In this document: piece after piece, positions 9,708-18,434 of the stretch
How positions within the stretch are numbered: the first letter of the stretch is position 1
Layout of the letters: each line of letters begins with the position of its first letter
DNA from: Spirochaetales bacterium
Lineage (GTDB): Bacteria > Spirochaetota > Spirochaetia > Treponematales > Treponemataceae
Direction of reading: 5' to 3'
NCBI GenBank assembly: GCA_003252395.1
Contig: QKEL01000010.1
Coordinates: forward strand, 1-64,000
Length of the DNA: 64,000 bases
Notes under the pieces: model-generated
Database searches by the model: none
Seen by the model: only the letters and a program-made list of their open reading frames with translations
Told to the model about the DNA's origin: nothing
Program-made: the position numbers and the translations under genes

Positions 9708-11732
9708 ATGAATCTTCTTTCCGTCAACGGCCTTTCCCGAATGGGCCGCGAATCACCGCTCTTCGGCGGCGTATCCTTCGGCCTGGACGAAGGCGACAAG
9801 GCCGCCCTGATCGGCAAAAACGGCTCGGGCAAGAGCACGCTCCTCCGCTGCGTCGCGGGGGAACTGCAGGGCGACGCGGGCACCGTCATACTCAATAAGG
9901 CGGCGGGGGTTTCCTATCTCCCCCAAAACCCCGTTTTCGACCCGAACGACCGCATCCTCGACCATATCTACAAATCCCGCAGCCCGAAGCTCGACACGAT
10001 ACGCGACTATCAGGAAACCTGCGACCTTCTCGCCGGCGCGGGAGAAAGCCCCGAACGGCTCACCAAGCGACTCGAGGAACTTACCCACGAGATGGACGAA
10101 AAGGACCTGTGGAACCTTGAGGCCCAAATCCGCTCCGTCCTGACCACCCTCGGCATCGACGACCTGGAGCTGACCATGGGCACCCTCTCGGGCGGCATGG
10201 TCAAGAAGGTCGCCCTCGCCCAGGTCCTCGTGGAAGACACCCGCCTCATCCTCCTGGACGAGCCGACCAACCACCTCGATATACGCACCATCGCCTGGCT
10301 CGAGGAATTCCTCGCGGCCACGGACCGTTCGGTACTCATGGTCACCCACGACCGCTACTTCCTCGACTCGGTGTGCAACCGCATCTACGAGCTCGACAAT
10401 CGCCGACTCACCATGTACGAGGGGAACTTCTCGCGATACCTCGAAAAAAAGGAGCTTGAGCGCGAAATCGCGGCCAACGCGGAGGAACGGATCGAATCGG
10501 TCCTCCGCACCGAGCGGGAGTGGCTCCTCAGGGGGCCAAAGGCGCGCGGCACCAAGGCCCGCGCCCGCGTGGACAATATCCACCGCATGATCAACCGTGA
10601 GAAACTCGCCGCGGACAGCGAGTTCGCCTTCGAGATAACCGGCCGCCGCCTGGGAGGCAAAATACTCGAGGTTACCGGGCTGACCAAAAGCTGGCCCCAA
10701 GCGACGCCCGCGGGAAATAAAGGCACAAAACCGGCCGGCCAACCTACCGGCGCCGCGCGCCCCCCGATCGTCGACGGCTTCTCCTACTCCTTCAAGAAGG
10801 GCGAGCGCATCGGCGTATTCGGCAACAACGGCTCGGGCAAAACCACCCTCCTCAACCTGCTCACCGGCAAAATCGAGCCCGACTCGGGAACCGTCGTTCG
10901 GGGCGACAACACACTCTTCGCCTACTACGAGCAAAACCCGGCGTTCCCGAACGTGGACATGACCGTCCTCGCCTACGTGCGCGAGGCCGCCGAGGTAATA
11001 GCCACCGCGAACGGCAAAACCTTAAGCGCCGCGCAGCTCCTCGAGCGCTTCGGCTTCGAGGGCAAAATCCAGCACTCCCCGGTGGGTACCCTCTCCGGCG
11101 GCGAGCGAAAGCGGCTCTACCTGGTGCGCCTGCTCATCTCAAACCCCAATTTTCTCGTGCTCGACGAGCCCACCAACGACTTCGACATCTACACCATGGG
11201 CGTCCTCGAGCAATTTCTCGAGGGCTTCGCGGGCTGCCTCCTCGTGGTCTCCCACGACCGCTTTTTCATGGACCGCGTGGCCGACACCCTCTTCGTCCTC
11301 CCGGGAGACGGCACGATTGAAGGCTTCGTGGGCAGCTGCACGGAACTGCTGGAAGCGCAGCGCGACGGGGAAAAAGGGAAAAGGGGAATCGAGGCGCCAA
11401 GAACGGGCGACCCGGCCGGAAAGGGCGACGGGGGCGGAACGGGAAAGCCGCGGGCCCCTTCGTCCGCCGGGGGAGACTCCCCCGATTCGGCGGGCCAAAA
11501 AACCGAGCGGAACAGGCCGAAAAAGCGCACCTTCGCCGAGGAAAGGGAATACGCGCTCATTGAGGGGGAAATAGAGGCCCTCGAGGGGCGAAAGGCGGAA
11601 CTGGAAGCCCTCCTTTCCGGGGGCGAAAGCGACCACCTCAAGCTCGCCGCCTGGGGCCGGGAGTTCGACGCCGCCTCCGCGGAACTGGAAGAAAAGATCG
11701 CGCGCTGGGAGTACCTCGCCTCATTCGGCTGA
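9708..11732 (+). CDS. ABC-F family ATPase (Uup-like, two ABC domains, C-terminal coiled coil)
   Basis: Two Walker A (GKNGSGKST, GNNGSGKTT), two LSGG signatures, no TM; charged C-terminal segment. Confidence 0.9.
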   Translation: MNLLSVNGLSRMGRESPLFGGVSFGLDEGDKAALIGKNGSGKSTLLRCVAGELQGDAGTVILNKAAGVSYLPQNPVFDPNDRILDHIYKSRSPKLDTIRDYQETCDLLAGAGESPERLTKRLEELTHEMDEKDLWNLEAQIRSVLTTLGIDDLELTMGTLSGGMVKKVALAQVLVEDTRLILLDEPTNHLDIRTIAWLEEFLAATDRSVLMVTHDRYFLDSVCNRIYELDNRRLTMYEGNFSRYLEKKELEREIAANAEERIESVLRTEREWLLRGPKARGTKARARVDNIHRMINREKLAADSEFAFEITGRRLGGKILEVTGLTKSWPQATPAGNKGTKPAGQPTGAARPPIVDGFSYSFKKGERIGVFGNNGSGKTTLLNLLTGKIEPDSGTVVRGDNTLFAYYEQNPAFPNVDMTVLAYVREAAEVIATANGKTLSAAQLLERFGFEGKIQHSPVGTLSGGERKRLYLVRLLISNPNFLVLDEPTNDFDIYTMGVLEQFLEGFAGCLLVVSHDRFFMDRVADTLFVLPGDGTIEGFVGSCTELLEAQRDGEKGKRGIEAPRTGDPAGKGDGGGTGKPRAPSSAGGDSPDSAGQKTERNRPKKRTFAEEREYALIEGEIEALEGRKAELEALLSGGESDHLKLAAWGREFDAASAELEEKIARWEYLASFG

Positions 11733-12479
11733 GCGGTACAGCCGGCCCGTGCCCTCCTCGAAGCGCCTTCGATCGTAGCGCGCCTCCCGGAATTCCACGG
11801 CCATGGTTTCGCTGTCCCACAGCGCGTATTCCGCCGGATAGTCCGCGGCGTCGTCTTCTTCGGGCCGCGAGCGGGGAAACCCCACGCTGCCGGGGTTGAT
11901 TATCCCGGGGAACGGAAGGCCGCCGTCCGGCGAAAAGCGGATCTCCGTGCCCGGAGCGGCGCGAAAGCCCGCCTCCCCGGAGCCCCTTACGAACCAGGCC
12001 GGCGTATGGGTATGCCCCACGAGGCACAGGCGCATGCCCCGCGCCTCCAGGCGCTCCAGGGCGGATTCCGTTTCGTCCCCGCCAAAGAGATAGCCCGTCA
12101 CCGGCTCCAGGGGAGAACCGTGCACGGCGAGAACGCCGCCATGGAACTCCGCGACGGTCGGCCGGGCCGCCAGCCAGGCAAGGCTATCGGGCGTCAGGCG
12201 GGCCCGGGTGAATTCCAGGGCAAACCGGGCGTTCGCGTTGAACCACCGGGAGGAAACCGCGCCGAGAACCCCCGCGTCGTGGTTGCCCGTCACGCACGCC
12301 TTCAGGAGCCCGGCGGCCTCCAGCTCCCGCAGCCGGGACACGCAGGCGGAAGGCTCGAAGCCGTACCCCACCACGTCGCCCAGGCAGACGATTCCGTCCG
12401 TTCCGTCCGGGGCGGCGGCCAGGACCGCGTTCAGCGCGTCGAGATTCCCGTGTATGTCCGAAATCGCGAGATATTTCAT
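11721..12479 (-). CDS. Metallophosphoesterase (calcineurin-like)
   Basis: MKYLAISDIHGNLDAL, GIVCLGDVVGYGFEP, CVTGNHD, AVHGSP, LVGHTHTP; start set at 12479. Confidence 0.88.
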   Translation of the reverse strand: MKYLAISDIHGNLDALNAVLAAAPDGTDGIVCLGDVVGYGFEPSACVSRLRELEAAGLLKACVTGNHDAGVLGAVSSRWFNANARFALEFTRARLTPDSLAWLAARPTVAEFHGGVLAVHGSPLEPVTGYLFGGDETESALERLEARGMRLCLVGHTHTPAWFVRGSGEAGFRAAPGTEIRFSPDGGLPFPGIINPGSVGFPRSRPEEDDAADYPAEYALWDSETMAVEFREARYDRRRFEEGTGRLYRSAE

Positions 12480-12506
12480 CCAATCCGCATTATACTCAAA
12501 ACACCC

Positions 12507-13091
12507 ATGGCGCGCAAAACCGAAGGCGCGATCGGGCGGTTTTTGGCCGACCGGTTCGCCCCAGAATGGAAACTCCTTTCGGAAACCGAAACCCTCCTCT
12601 CCCATACCCCCGAATTCGCCTCCTACGAAAGCCAATTCCGCCAATGGCGCAAGCGATTGCAGGCGGCCACGATCAGGGAAGACGGCCTGAACACGGTCCG
12701 TCAGGAAATCGTGGCCCTCCGCAAGGAACTGCGCCTGCGGGGCTACGACCTTTCCCTCGGCTCCCTCCGCCTCGTCCTGGACGGTTTCCGCAACGACGAC
12801 TCGGTGGCGGAAGGCTTCAGGCGGGTCGTGATCTGCATATGCGGCAGCCGCGTATACTACCAGTGCGGACAGGCCAACCACGTGGAAATCGCCGCCGAAC
12901 TGCTGGATAGCCTTTCCCGGCGGCGGCTTCTCGAGCGTCCCGAGGTCCATTACCTGTGGTACCGCAGAACGTCACGGGAATTGGTCCTTTCCGGGTCCGC
13001 CACCGAAACCCGGGACGATTTCGTCCGGCTGGAGAACAGGGCCAACGCGAATCCCCTGCTTTTGCTTTCCGCCCTGAAAAACCTCTCCTGA
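12507..13091 (+). CDS. Hypothetical protein (~194 aa)
   Basis: ORF with ATG 12507 divergent from the phosphoesterase; no recognised domain. Confidence 0.6.
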   Translation: MARKTEGAIGRFLADRFAPEWKLLSETETLLSHTPEFASYESQFRQWRKRLQAATIREDGLNTVRQEIVALRKELRLRGYDLSLGSLRLVLDGFRNDDSVAEGFRRVVICICGSRVYYQCGQANHVEIAAELLDSLSRRRLLERPEVHYLWYRRTSRELVLSGSATETRDDFVRLENRANANPLLLLSALKNLS

Positions 13092-13175
13092 GCGCGCTTT
13101 TTTCGCGAAACTCGCGAATCGGGCGAACCGATTCATATACTGAAGGTGTTATACATAGTAAAAGGGGTATTCACT

Positions 13176-13964
13176 ATGAAACGAGACATAACGACCGTGG
13201 TAATCGGCGTTCTTTTCCTGGCCGCCGGCGTCCTCATCGGCGGAAACATGCTCGGGTATTTCGATTTCGACTTTAACCTGGCGGGATGGTGGACCCTCTT
13301 CCTGATCATTCCCGCCCTCCTGTCCATGACGCAGGTCGGGCCAAACGCCGGGAACGTCATATTGTTCGGAATCGGTACCCTGCTCTTTTTGGACCGGCAG
13401 GGAATCGTTCCCCACGGCTACGGATGGAAACTGATATTCCCGGTGGTATTGCTGGCGGTGGGACTCCAGATCCTCTTCGGGAACGGCAATCGGGGGGGAG
13501 ACCGCCCGTTCCGGCCGTACGAGAGCGGCGACGAGGGAAATTCCGGCGACCCCGGTCCCGGCCCCGGTCCCGACCGACGAAACGGTTCGGCGACGCGGTC
13601 GGGCGGCGGCGTTTTTACCTCGTCCTCGAAACCCGGGGAGGGGCACAAGAAGGCTTCGGTCACCTTCGGCGGCGAGCACGTTTACTACGGCGACGAGGAA
13701 TTCCTCGGCGGCGTCTATACGGCCATCTTCGGCGGCCTTACGGTTAACCTCGTGAACGTGCGGATAAGCGGCAACGTGTCCATAGACGTGAGCGCGGTGT
13801 TCGGCGGGGTGGAAATTATCCTGCCCCAGGGCGTCCGGGTCGTCACCCACGTCATCCCCGTACTCGGAGGTTCGGAATGCAAGTATCCTTCCTCGACCGA
13901 CCCCGCGGCCCCGACGGTCACGGTCAACGGCACCGTTACCTTCGGCGGCGTGGAGATTAAATGA
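13176..13964 (+). CDS. Membrane protein with LiaF/cell-wall-active-antibiotics-response-like C-terminal domain
   Basis: Four predicted TM segments then SVTFGGEHVYYGDEEFLGGVYTAIFGGLTVNLVNVRI...SAVFGGVEIILPQGVRVVTHVIPVLGG. Confidence 0.75.
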   Translation: MKRDITTVVIGVLFLAAGVLIGGNMLGYFDFDFNLAGWWTLFLIIPALLSMTQVGPNAGNVILFGIGTLLFLDRQGIVPHGYGWKLIFPVVLLAVGLQILFGNGNRGGDRPFRPYESGDEGNSGDPGPGPGPDRRNGSATRSGGGVFTSSSKPGEGHKKASVTFGGEHVYYGDEEFLGGVYTAIFGGLTVNLVNVRISGNVSIDVSAVFGGVEIILPQGVRVVTHVIPVLGGSECKYPSSTDPAAPTVTVNGTVTFGGVEIK

Positions 13965-14589
13965 GCATTTCCCCGAGGTTCGCGATATAAAGATCTGCTC
14001 CGGGAAGGTTTTCCGGCCTTCCCACGGCCACCGCAGCCATTCCGGCGGCCTTCGCGGCCTCGATCCCCGCCAATGAGTCCTCGAAAACGGCGCATTCCGC
14101 CGCCGGGAGGCCGAGCGCTTCCGCGCCTTTCAGGAACGCCTCGGGGTCGGGCTTCGCCCTGGAAACCGCGTTTCCGTCGACGATCGCGTCGAAGAGGCCG
14201 GCGATACCGCAGCGATCCAGGATAAGCCGGGCGTTCTTGCTCGCGGAGGCGAGGGCGACGCGGGCGCCGCGGGACCGCAGCGCTTCCAGGTATTCGCGGG
14301 CCCCCGGCAACAGCGCGCCCGAGTCGAGCTTTAAAAGGTATTCCACGTACCAGGCGTTCTTTCGCTCCGTCAGCTCGAGCATCTCTCGCTCGGAAAAGGA
14401 AAGGCCGCCGATCTCCAGGAGTATCTCCAGGGAGCGCCTGCGGCTCACGCCCTTCAGCCGCTCGTTGCTTTCCGCCGAAAACGCGAAGCCCAGGCTCTCG
14501 GCCAGGCGTTTCCACGCCAGATAATGGTACTTCGCCGTGTCGACTATCACGCCGTCCAGATCGAACAAGGCGCCCGTAAACTCAACCAT
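13957..14589 (-). CDS. pgmB: Beta-phosphoglucomutase (HAD superfamily)
   Basis: FDLDGVIVDTAKYHYLAWKRLAESLG, LASASKNARLIL, AKPDPEAFLKGAEALGL, FEDSLAGIEAAKAAGM. Confidence 0.88.
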   Translation of the reverse strand: MVEFTGALFDLDGVIVDTAKYHYLAWKRLAESLGFAFSAESNERLKGVSRRRSLEILLEIGGLSFSEREMLELTERKNAWYVEYLLKLDSGALLPGAREYLEALRSRGARVALASASKNARLILDRCGIAGLFDAIVDGNAVSRAKPDPEAFLKGAEALGLPAAECAVFEDSLAGIEAAKAAGMAAVAVGRPENLPGADLYIANLGEMLI

Positions 14590-14608
14590 GAATACCCCCG
14601 TCCCTCGC

Positions 14609-15622
14609 TCAAACCGAACGCACGGAATCCCGTTCGACGATGGAAACCGGCAAAACCACGCTGCGCGACGCCGCTGTTTTTCCTTCCAGGTAATCGACCA
14701 TCATGTTCGCGGCAACCGTTCCCTTCTCGCGGGCGTCCTGATGCACCGTGGTGAGCTGGGGGGTGGTAATGCGGCTGATGTACACGTCGTCGAACCCCAT
14801 GACGGAGACGTCGTCGGGCACGCGCGCGCCCCGCTCGTTCAGCCCGCCGATGATTCCCGCGGCGAGAAGGTCGGCGGTGGCGAAGACCGCGGTTACGTCC
14901 GTGCGGGAGGAAAGCGCGCGACCAAGGTCGCGGCCGCCGTCGACGGTCATGGGGCATTCGAAGGCCAACCGCCCGTCGAAGGGTATGCCCGCCGCCTCGA
15001 GCGCGTCCCGATAGCCCCGAAACCGCTCTTCCAGAACGCCCGCGCGCTCGATTCGGGGCGAGGCGAACGCGATAGTGCGGTGTCCCCTGCCGATCAGGTA
15101 TTCCGTCGCGAGATACCCGCCCCGGTAATCCTCGAGGCCCACGTTGAATACCGTGCCGTTCTCTACGTAGCTGTCCAAAAGCACGACGGGCTTATCGGAG
15201 GATATGAGACCGCCGAAAAAGCTGCCCTCGAAAATCCCGGCAAGGATCACCCCGTCTAGGTTCCAGTTCCGAAAAAGCGAGAAAAGCTCGTTTTCGTCCC
15301 TGACGGTACGGACCATCATGTAATACCCGCGCTCGCGGAGCGCGCATTCAATGCCGCCGATAAACGCGCCGTGGAAGGGGTCTTGCAGGAAGCTGCAATC
15401 GGGGGAATCGGCGAGCAGGTGGTTTATCACGCCGATAATGCGGGAGCTCTTGCTTACCAGGGCCCGGGCCGAAAGGTTCGGCGCGTAATCGTACCGCTCG
15501 ATTATCCGGTTGATCCGTTCCACCGTATCCTTGGCGACGTGGGAACGCTTCCCGTGAATCACGTTCGATACGGTGGTAACGCTTACGCCGGCGTCACGGG
15601 CTATGTCCTTAATGGTCGCCAT
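14609..15622 (-). CDS. LacI family transcriptional regulator
   Basis: MATIKDIARDAGVSVTTVSNVIHGKRSHVAKDTVERI HTH; periplasmic-binding-like effector domain. Confidence 0.92.
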   Translation of the reverse strand: MATIKDIARDAGVSVTTVSNVIHGKRSHVAKDTVERINRIIERYDYAPNLSARALVSKSSRIIGVINHLLADSPDCSFLQDPFHGAFIGGIECALRERGYYMMVRTVRDENELFSLFRNWNLDGVILAGIFEGSFFGGLISSDKPVVLLDSYVENGTVFNVGLEDYRGGYLATEYLIGRGHRTIAFASPRIERAGVLEERFRGYRDALEAAGIPFDGRLAFECPMTVDGGRDLGRALSSRTDVTAVFATADLLAAGIIGGLNERGARVPDDVSVMGFDDVYISRITTPQLTTVHQDAREKGTVAANMMVDYLEGKTAASRSVVLPVSIVERDSVRSV

Positions 15623-15642
15623 GCCGCAAATACCCTCGGGCC

Positions 15643-16554
15643 CTAGAAGCGTTCGGGAACGGATCCCGCGACGGCCCGCGCTCCCGCGCTCCCGACGAGC
15701 GCCGCCAACGCCCGGGCGATTCCCCCCCGACCGTGCCGCAAGAGGGCCGTGACGAAGGGCCGCCCGACCATCACCTCGCTTACCCCGTAGAAGGCGGCGG
15801 TCTCGAGGTCGCTCCTGCGCCGCACGCCGCCGTCGACCCACAGCTCGCCGCAATGGTTCCGCAATTCCCGCCCGTGGGCCGCGAGAAAGGCCGCGGTGCT
15901 GCCACGGTCCGTTTCCACGCGGCCGCCGTGGTTGGAAATAACCGCCACGTCGGGCCGCACCTCGCGCACCAGATCAAGGTCAGATTCCCGGAAGATCCCC
16001 TTGATCGCGAAGGGAAGGGCGGCGTGGCGCCTGATTTCGTTCAGGTCAGCGGCGGTTTTCCGCTGCAGGTTTACTTGGTTTCGCATGGTCACGATGGCGT
16101 AGGAGTCGATATCCACCCCGACGATTTCGGCCACCGGCCGGGCCCATTCCACGCGCTCAAGCACGCGTTCGTTGGGATAGGGCTTAATGAAGACGGCGCC
16201 CCGGACGTTTCTGGCGGCCAAGGCCTCGATCCCGAACCTCAGTTTTTCGTCGGGCGCGCCGTCGCCGATGGAGAGCCGGACCCCGGCGGCCAGGGCGGAA
16301 TCGGCGAGGTCGTGGTAGAACGCCCGCTCTTCCCGGTACCCGACGTTTTGCATGGCCCCGGTCAGGGGCGCAAGCCGTACCGCGGGAAGCTCGGAATCGT
16401 CCCGCGGGGCGCGGGGATACTCGGCCCAATCGGCGCAGTTCCGTATAAAATTGTCGTTGCCGTACACGCCGCCCATTCCGGGCAGTTCGCCGACACAGCC
16501 GTGCCCGTCGCATTCATCGCAAAAATGGCACTTATAGGACCCATCGTCTCGCAT
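15643..16554 (-). CDS. FMN-dependent alpha-hydroxy-acid dehydrogenase-like protein with Cys-rich N-terminus
   Basis: VISNHGGRVETDRGSTAAFLAAHG, WVDGGVRRRSDLETAAFYGVSEVMVGRPF; N-terminal CHFCDECDGHGCVGELPGMGG. Confidence 0.78.
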   Translation of the reverse strand: MRDDGSYKCHFCDECDGHGCVGELPGMGGVYGNDNFIRNCADWAEYPRAPRDDSELPAVRLAPLTGAMQNVGYREERAFYHDLADSALAAGVRLSIGDGAPDEKLRFGIEALAARNVRGAVFIKPYPNERVLERVEWARPVAEIVGVDIDSYAIVTMRNQVNLQRKTAADLNEIRRHAALPFAIKGIFRESDLDLVREVRPDVAVISNHGGRVETDRGSTAAFLAAHGRELRNHCGELWVDGGVRRRSDLETAAFYGVSEVMVGRPFVTALLRHGRGGIARALAALVGSAGARAVAGSVPERF

Positions 16555-16629
16555 TGGGTCACTATACGCCACATTCCGGCGTCTCGCAACATGCAAAACC
16601 AGCGCCTTGCGCGCCCCGAAGGAATCGCT

Positions 16630-16666
16630 AAACCGGTTTGACAACGGCAATGAAAAGGCGCATGCT
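16630..16666 (+). promoter_or_regulatory. LacI-type operator AAACCGGTTT overlapping the -35 of the GH13 gene promoter
   Basis: aaaccggttt 16630-16639; TTGACA 16638-16643, 17 bp, CATGCT 16661-16666; half-site AAACCGG at 16668-16674. Confidence 0.65.
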
Positions 16667-16696
16667 CAAACCGGATACTGAATCGGGAGGAACGAA

Positions 16697-18376
16697 ATGA
16701 CGAAAGCATGGTGGAAAGAAGCGGTGGTGTACCAGATTTATCCCCGAAGCTTCATGGACTCGAACGGTGACGGCGTGGGCGACCTCGCGGGAATCGCGTC
16801 AAAGGCGGATTATTTGGCCGAGCTCGGCGTGAGCGCCGTATGGCTTTCCCCGGTCTACGCCTCGCCGAACGCGGATAACGGGTACGATATCAGCGATTAC
16901 CGGGCCATCATGAAGGAATTCGGGACCCTCGACGACTGGAAGCGGCTGCTCGCCGCCCTCCACGCGCGCGGCATCCGGCTGGTCATGGACCTCGTGGTGA
17001 ACCATACGTCCGACGAGCACGCCTGGTTCGTCGAGTCCCGAAAATCGCGGGAAGGCCCCTACGCCGACTACTATATCTGGCGGGAAGGACGGGGCGGGTC
17101 GTGCGAGGAACTGCCCCCCAACGATTGGCAGTCGATTTTCTCCGGCCCCGCGTGGAAATACGTCGCCGAGCGGGACCAGTGGTACCTCCACCTATTCGCC
17201 GAGAAACAGCCCGACCTAAACTGGGAAAACCCCCGCGTGCGCGAGGAAGTGTACGCCATGATGGAATTCTGGCTCGACCTGGGCGTGGACGGGTTCCGCA
17301 TGGACGTGATCAACATGATATCCAAGGATTCGCGGTTCACCGCCTTCATGAACGGGCCCCGCATACACGAATTCCTTCAGGAGATGAACGCTCGGGTGCT
17401 CGCCGGCCGCGACCTTTTAACCGTCGGGGAAACCCCCGGCGTGGACCCGCAGCTTGCGGCCCTGTACGTGGGCGAGTCGCGGAACGAGCTGGGCATGGTG
17501 TTCCAGTTCGAGCACATGGGCGTGGACCACGGCAAGGGCGGTAAATGGGACCCGGTTCCCTGGAAACTCACGGAGCTGAAGCGCATCCTCGGCAAATGGC
17601 AACGGGAACTGGACGAAAAGGGATGGAACAGCCTGTATCTCAATAACCATGACCAACCGCGCATGGTTTCCCGCTTCGGGAACGACGCGCCCCGGTGGCG
17701 GGAGACGAGCGCGAAGATGCTCGCCACCCTGCTCCACACCCAACAGGGAACGCCATACGTGTACCAGGGCGAGGAACTCGGCATGACCAACGTGGCCTTC
17801 CCGCGCCTCGAAGACTACGACGACGTGGAAATCAAGAACTGGGCCCGCGAGCAAATGGGGCTCCACGGCAAGAAAGAGGCGGACCTCTTGCCGGCGATCC
17901 ACTACATGGGCCGCGACAACGCCCGAACGCCCATGCAATGGACGGGGGGAGCGAACGCCGGCTTTACCGCGGGAAAGCCCTGGATCGGCGTTAATCCCAA
18001 TTACCGGGAAATTAACGCCGAAGCCGCCCTCGCCGACGAAAATTCGGTGTTCCATTACTATAAACGGCTCATTGCCCTCAGGAAGAAATACCCTATCCTC
18101 GCCTACGGCGGCTCATTCACGGAGTTTATGGCAGATAGCGAGGCGGTATACGCCTACGGGCGGTCCTATGCGGGCTCGAAACTCCTTACGGTCCTCAATT
18201 TTACCGATACGGACCAAGGCCTCGCGCCCATGGCGGAGGCCTTGAAGGGGGCGGGAACGCTATTAATCGGGAATTACGCAAAGGCGGGTTCGGAAAGCGC
18301 GACGGGCAAAGAAGCCGCGATTCCCGACCCCTTGGTACTGCGCCCCTACGAGGCGCGGGTGTACCTCGCCGAGTGA
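16697..18376 (+). CDS. GH13 alpha-glucosidase / oligo-1,6-glucosidase family
   Basis: WWKEAVVYQIYPRSFMDSNGDGVGDLAGI, DLVVNHTSDEHAWF, GVDGFRMDVINMIS, LNNHDQPRMVSRFG. Confidence 0.92.
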   Translation: MTKAWWKEAVVYQIYPRSFMDSNGDGVGDLAGIASKADYLAELGVSAVWLSPVYASPNADNGYDISDYRAIMKEFGTLDDWKRLLAALHARGIRLVMDLVVNHTSDEHAWFVESRKSREGPYADYYIWREGRGGSCEELPPNDWQSIFSGPAWKYVAERDQWYLHLFAEKQPDLNWENPRVREEVYAMMEFWLDLGVDGFRMDVINMISKDSRFTAFMNGPRIHEFLQEMNARVLAGRDLLTVGETPGVDPQLAALYVGESRNELGMVFQFEHMGVDHGKGGKWDPVPWKLTELKRILGKWQRELDEKGWNSLYLNNHDQPRMVSRFGNDAPRWRETSAKMLATLLHTQQGTPYVYQGEELGMTNVAFPRLEDYDDVEIKNWAREQMGLHGKKEADLLPAIHYMGRDNARTPMQWTGGANAGFTAGKPWIGVNPNYREINAEAALADENSVFHYYKRLIALRKKYPILAYGGSFTEFMADSEAVYAYGRSYAGSKLLTVLNFTDTDQGLAPMAEALKGAGTLLIGNYAKAGSESATGKEAAIPDPLVLRPYEARVYLAE

Positions 18377-18434
18377 TCCTCGGCGCCGAGAGGGAGCCTC
18401 AAAGGCAGGCCTTTCGGCGGGACTGACGGGCGAT

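Noticed and set aside
9753-10934. 393-aa minus-strand ORF opposite the ABC-F gene
   Set aside because: Shadow ORF; plus-strand ABC-F motifs are unambiguous
13540-13600. cccggtcccggccccggtcccgac repeat as a regulatory repeat
   Set aside because: Short Gly/Pro-rich linker inside the membrane protein ORF
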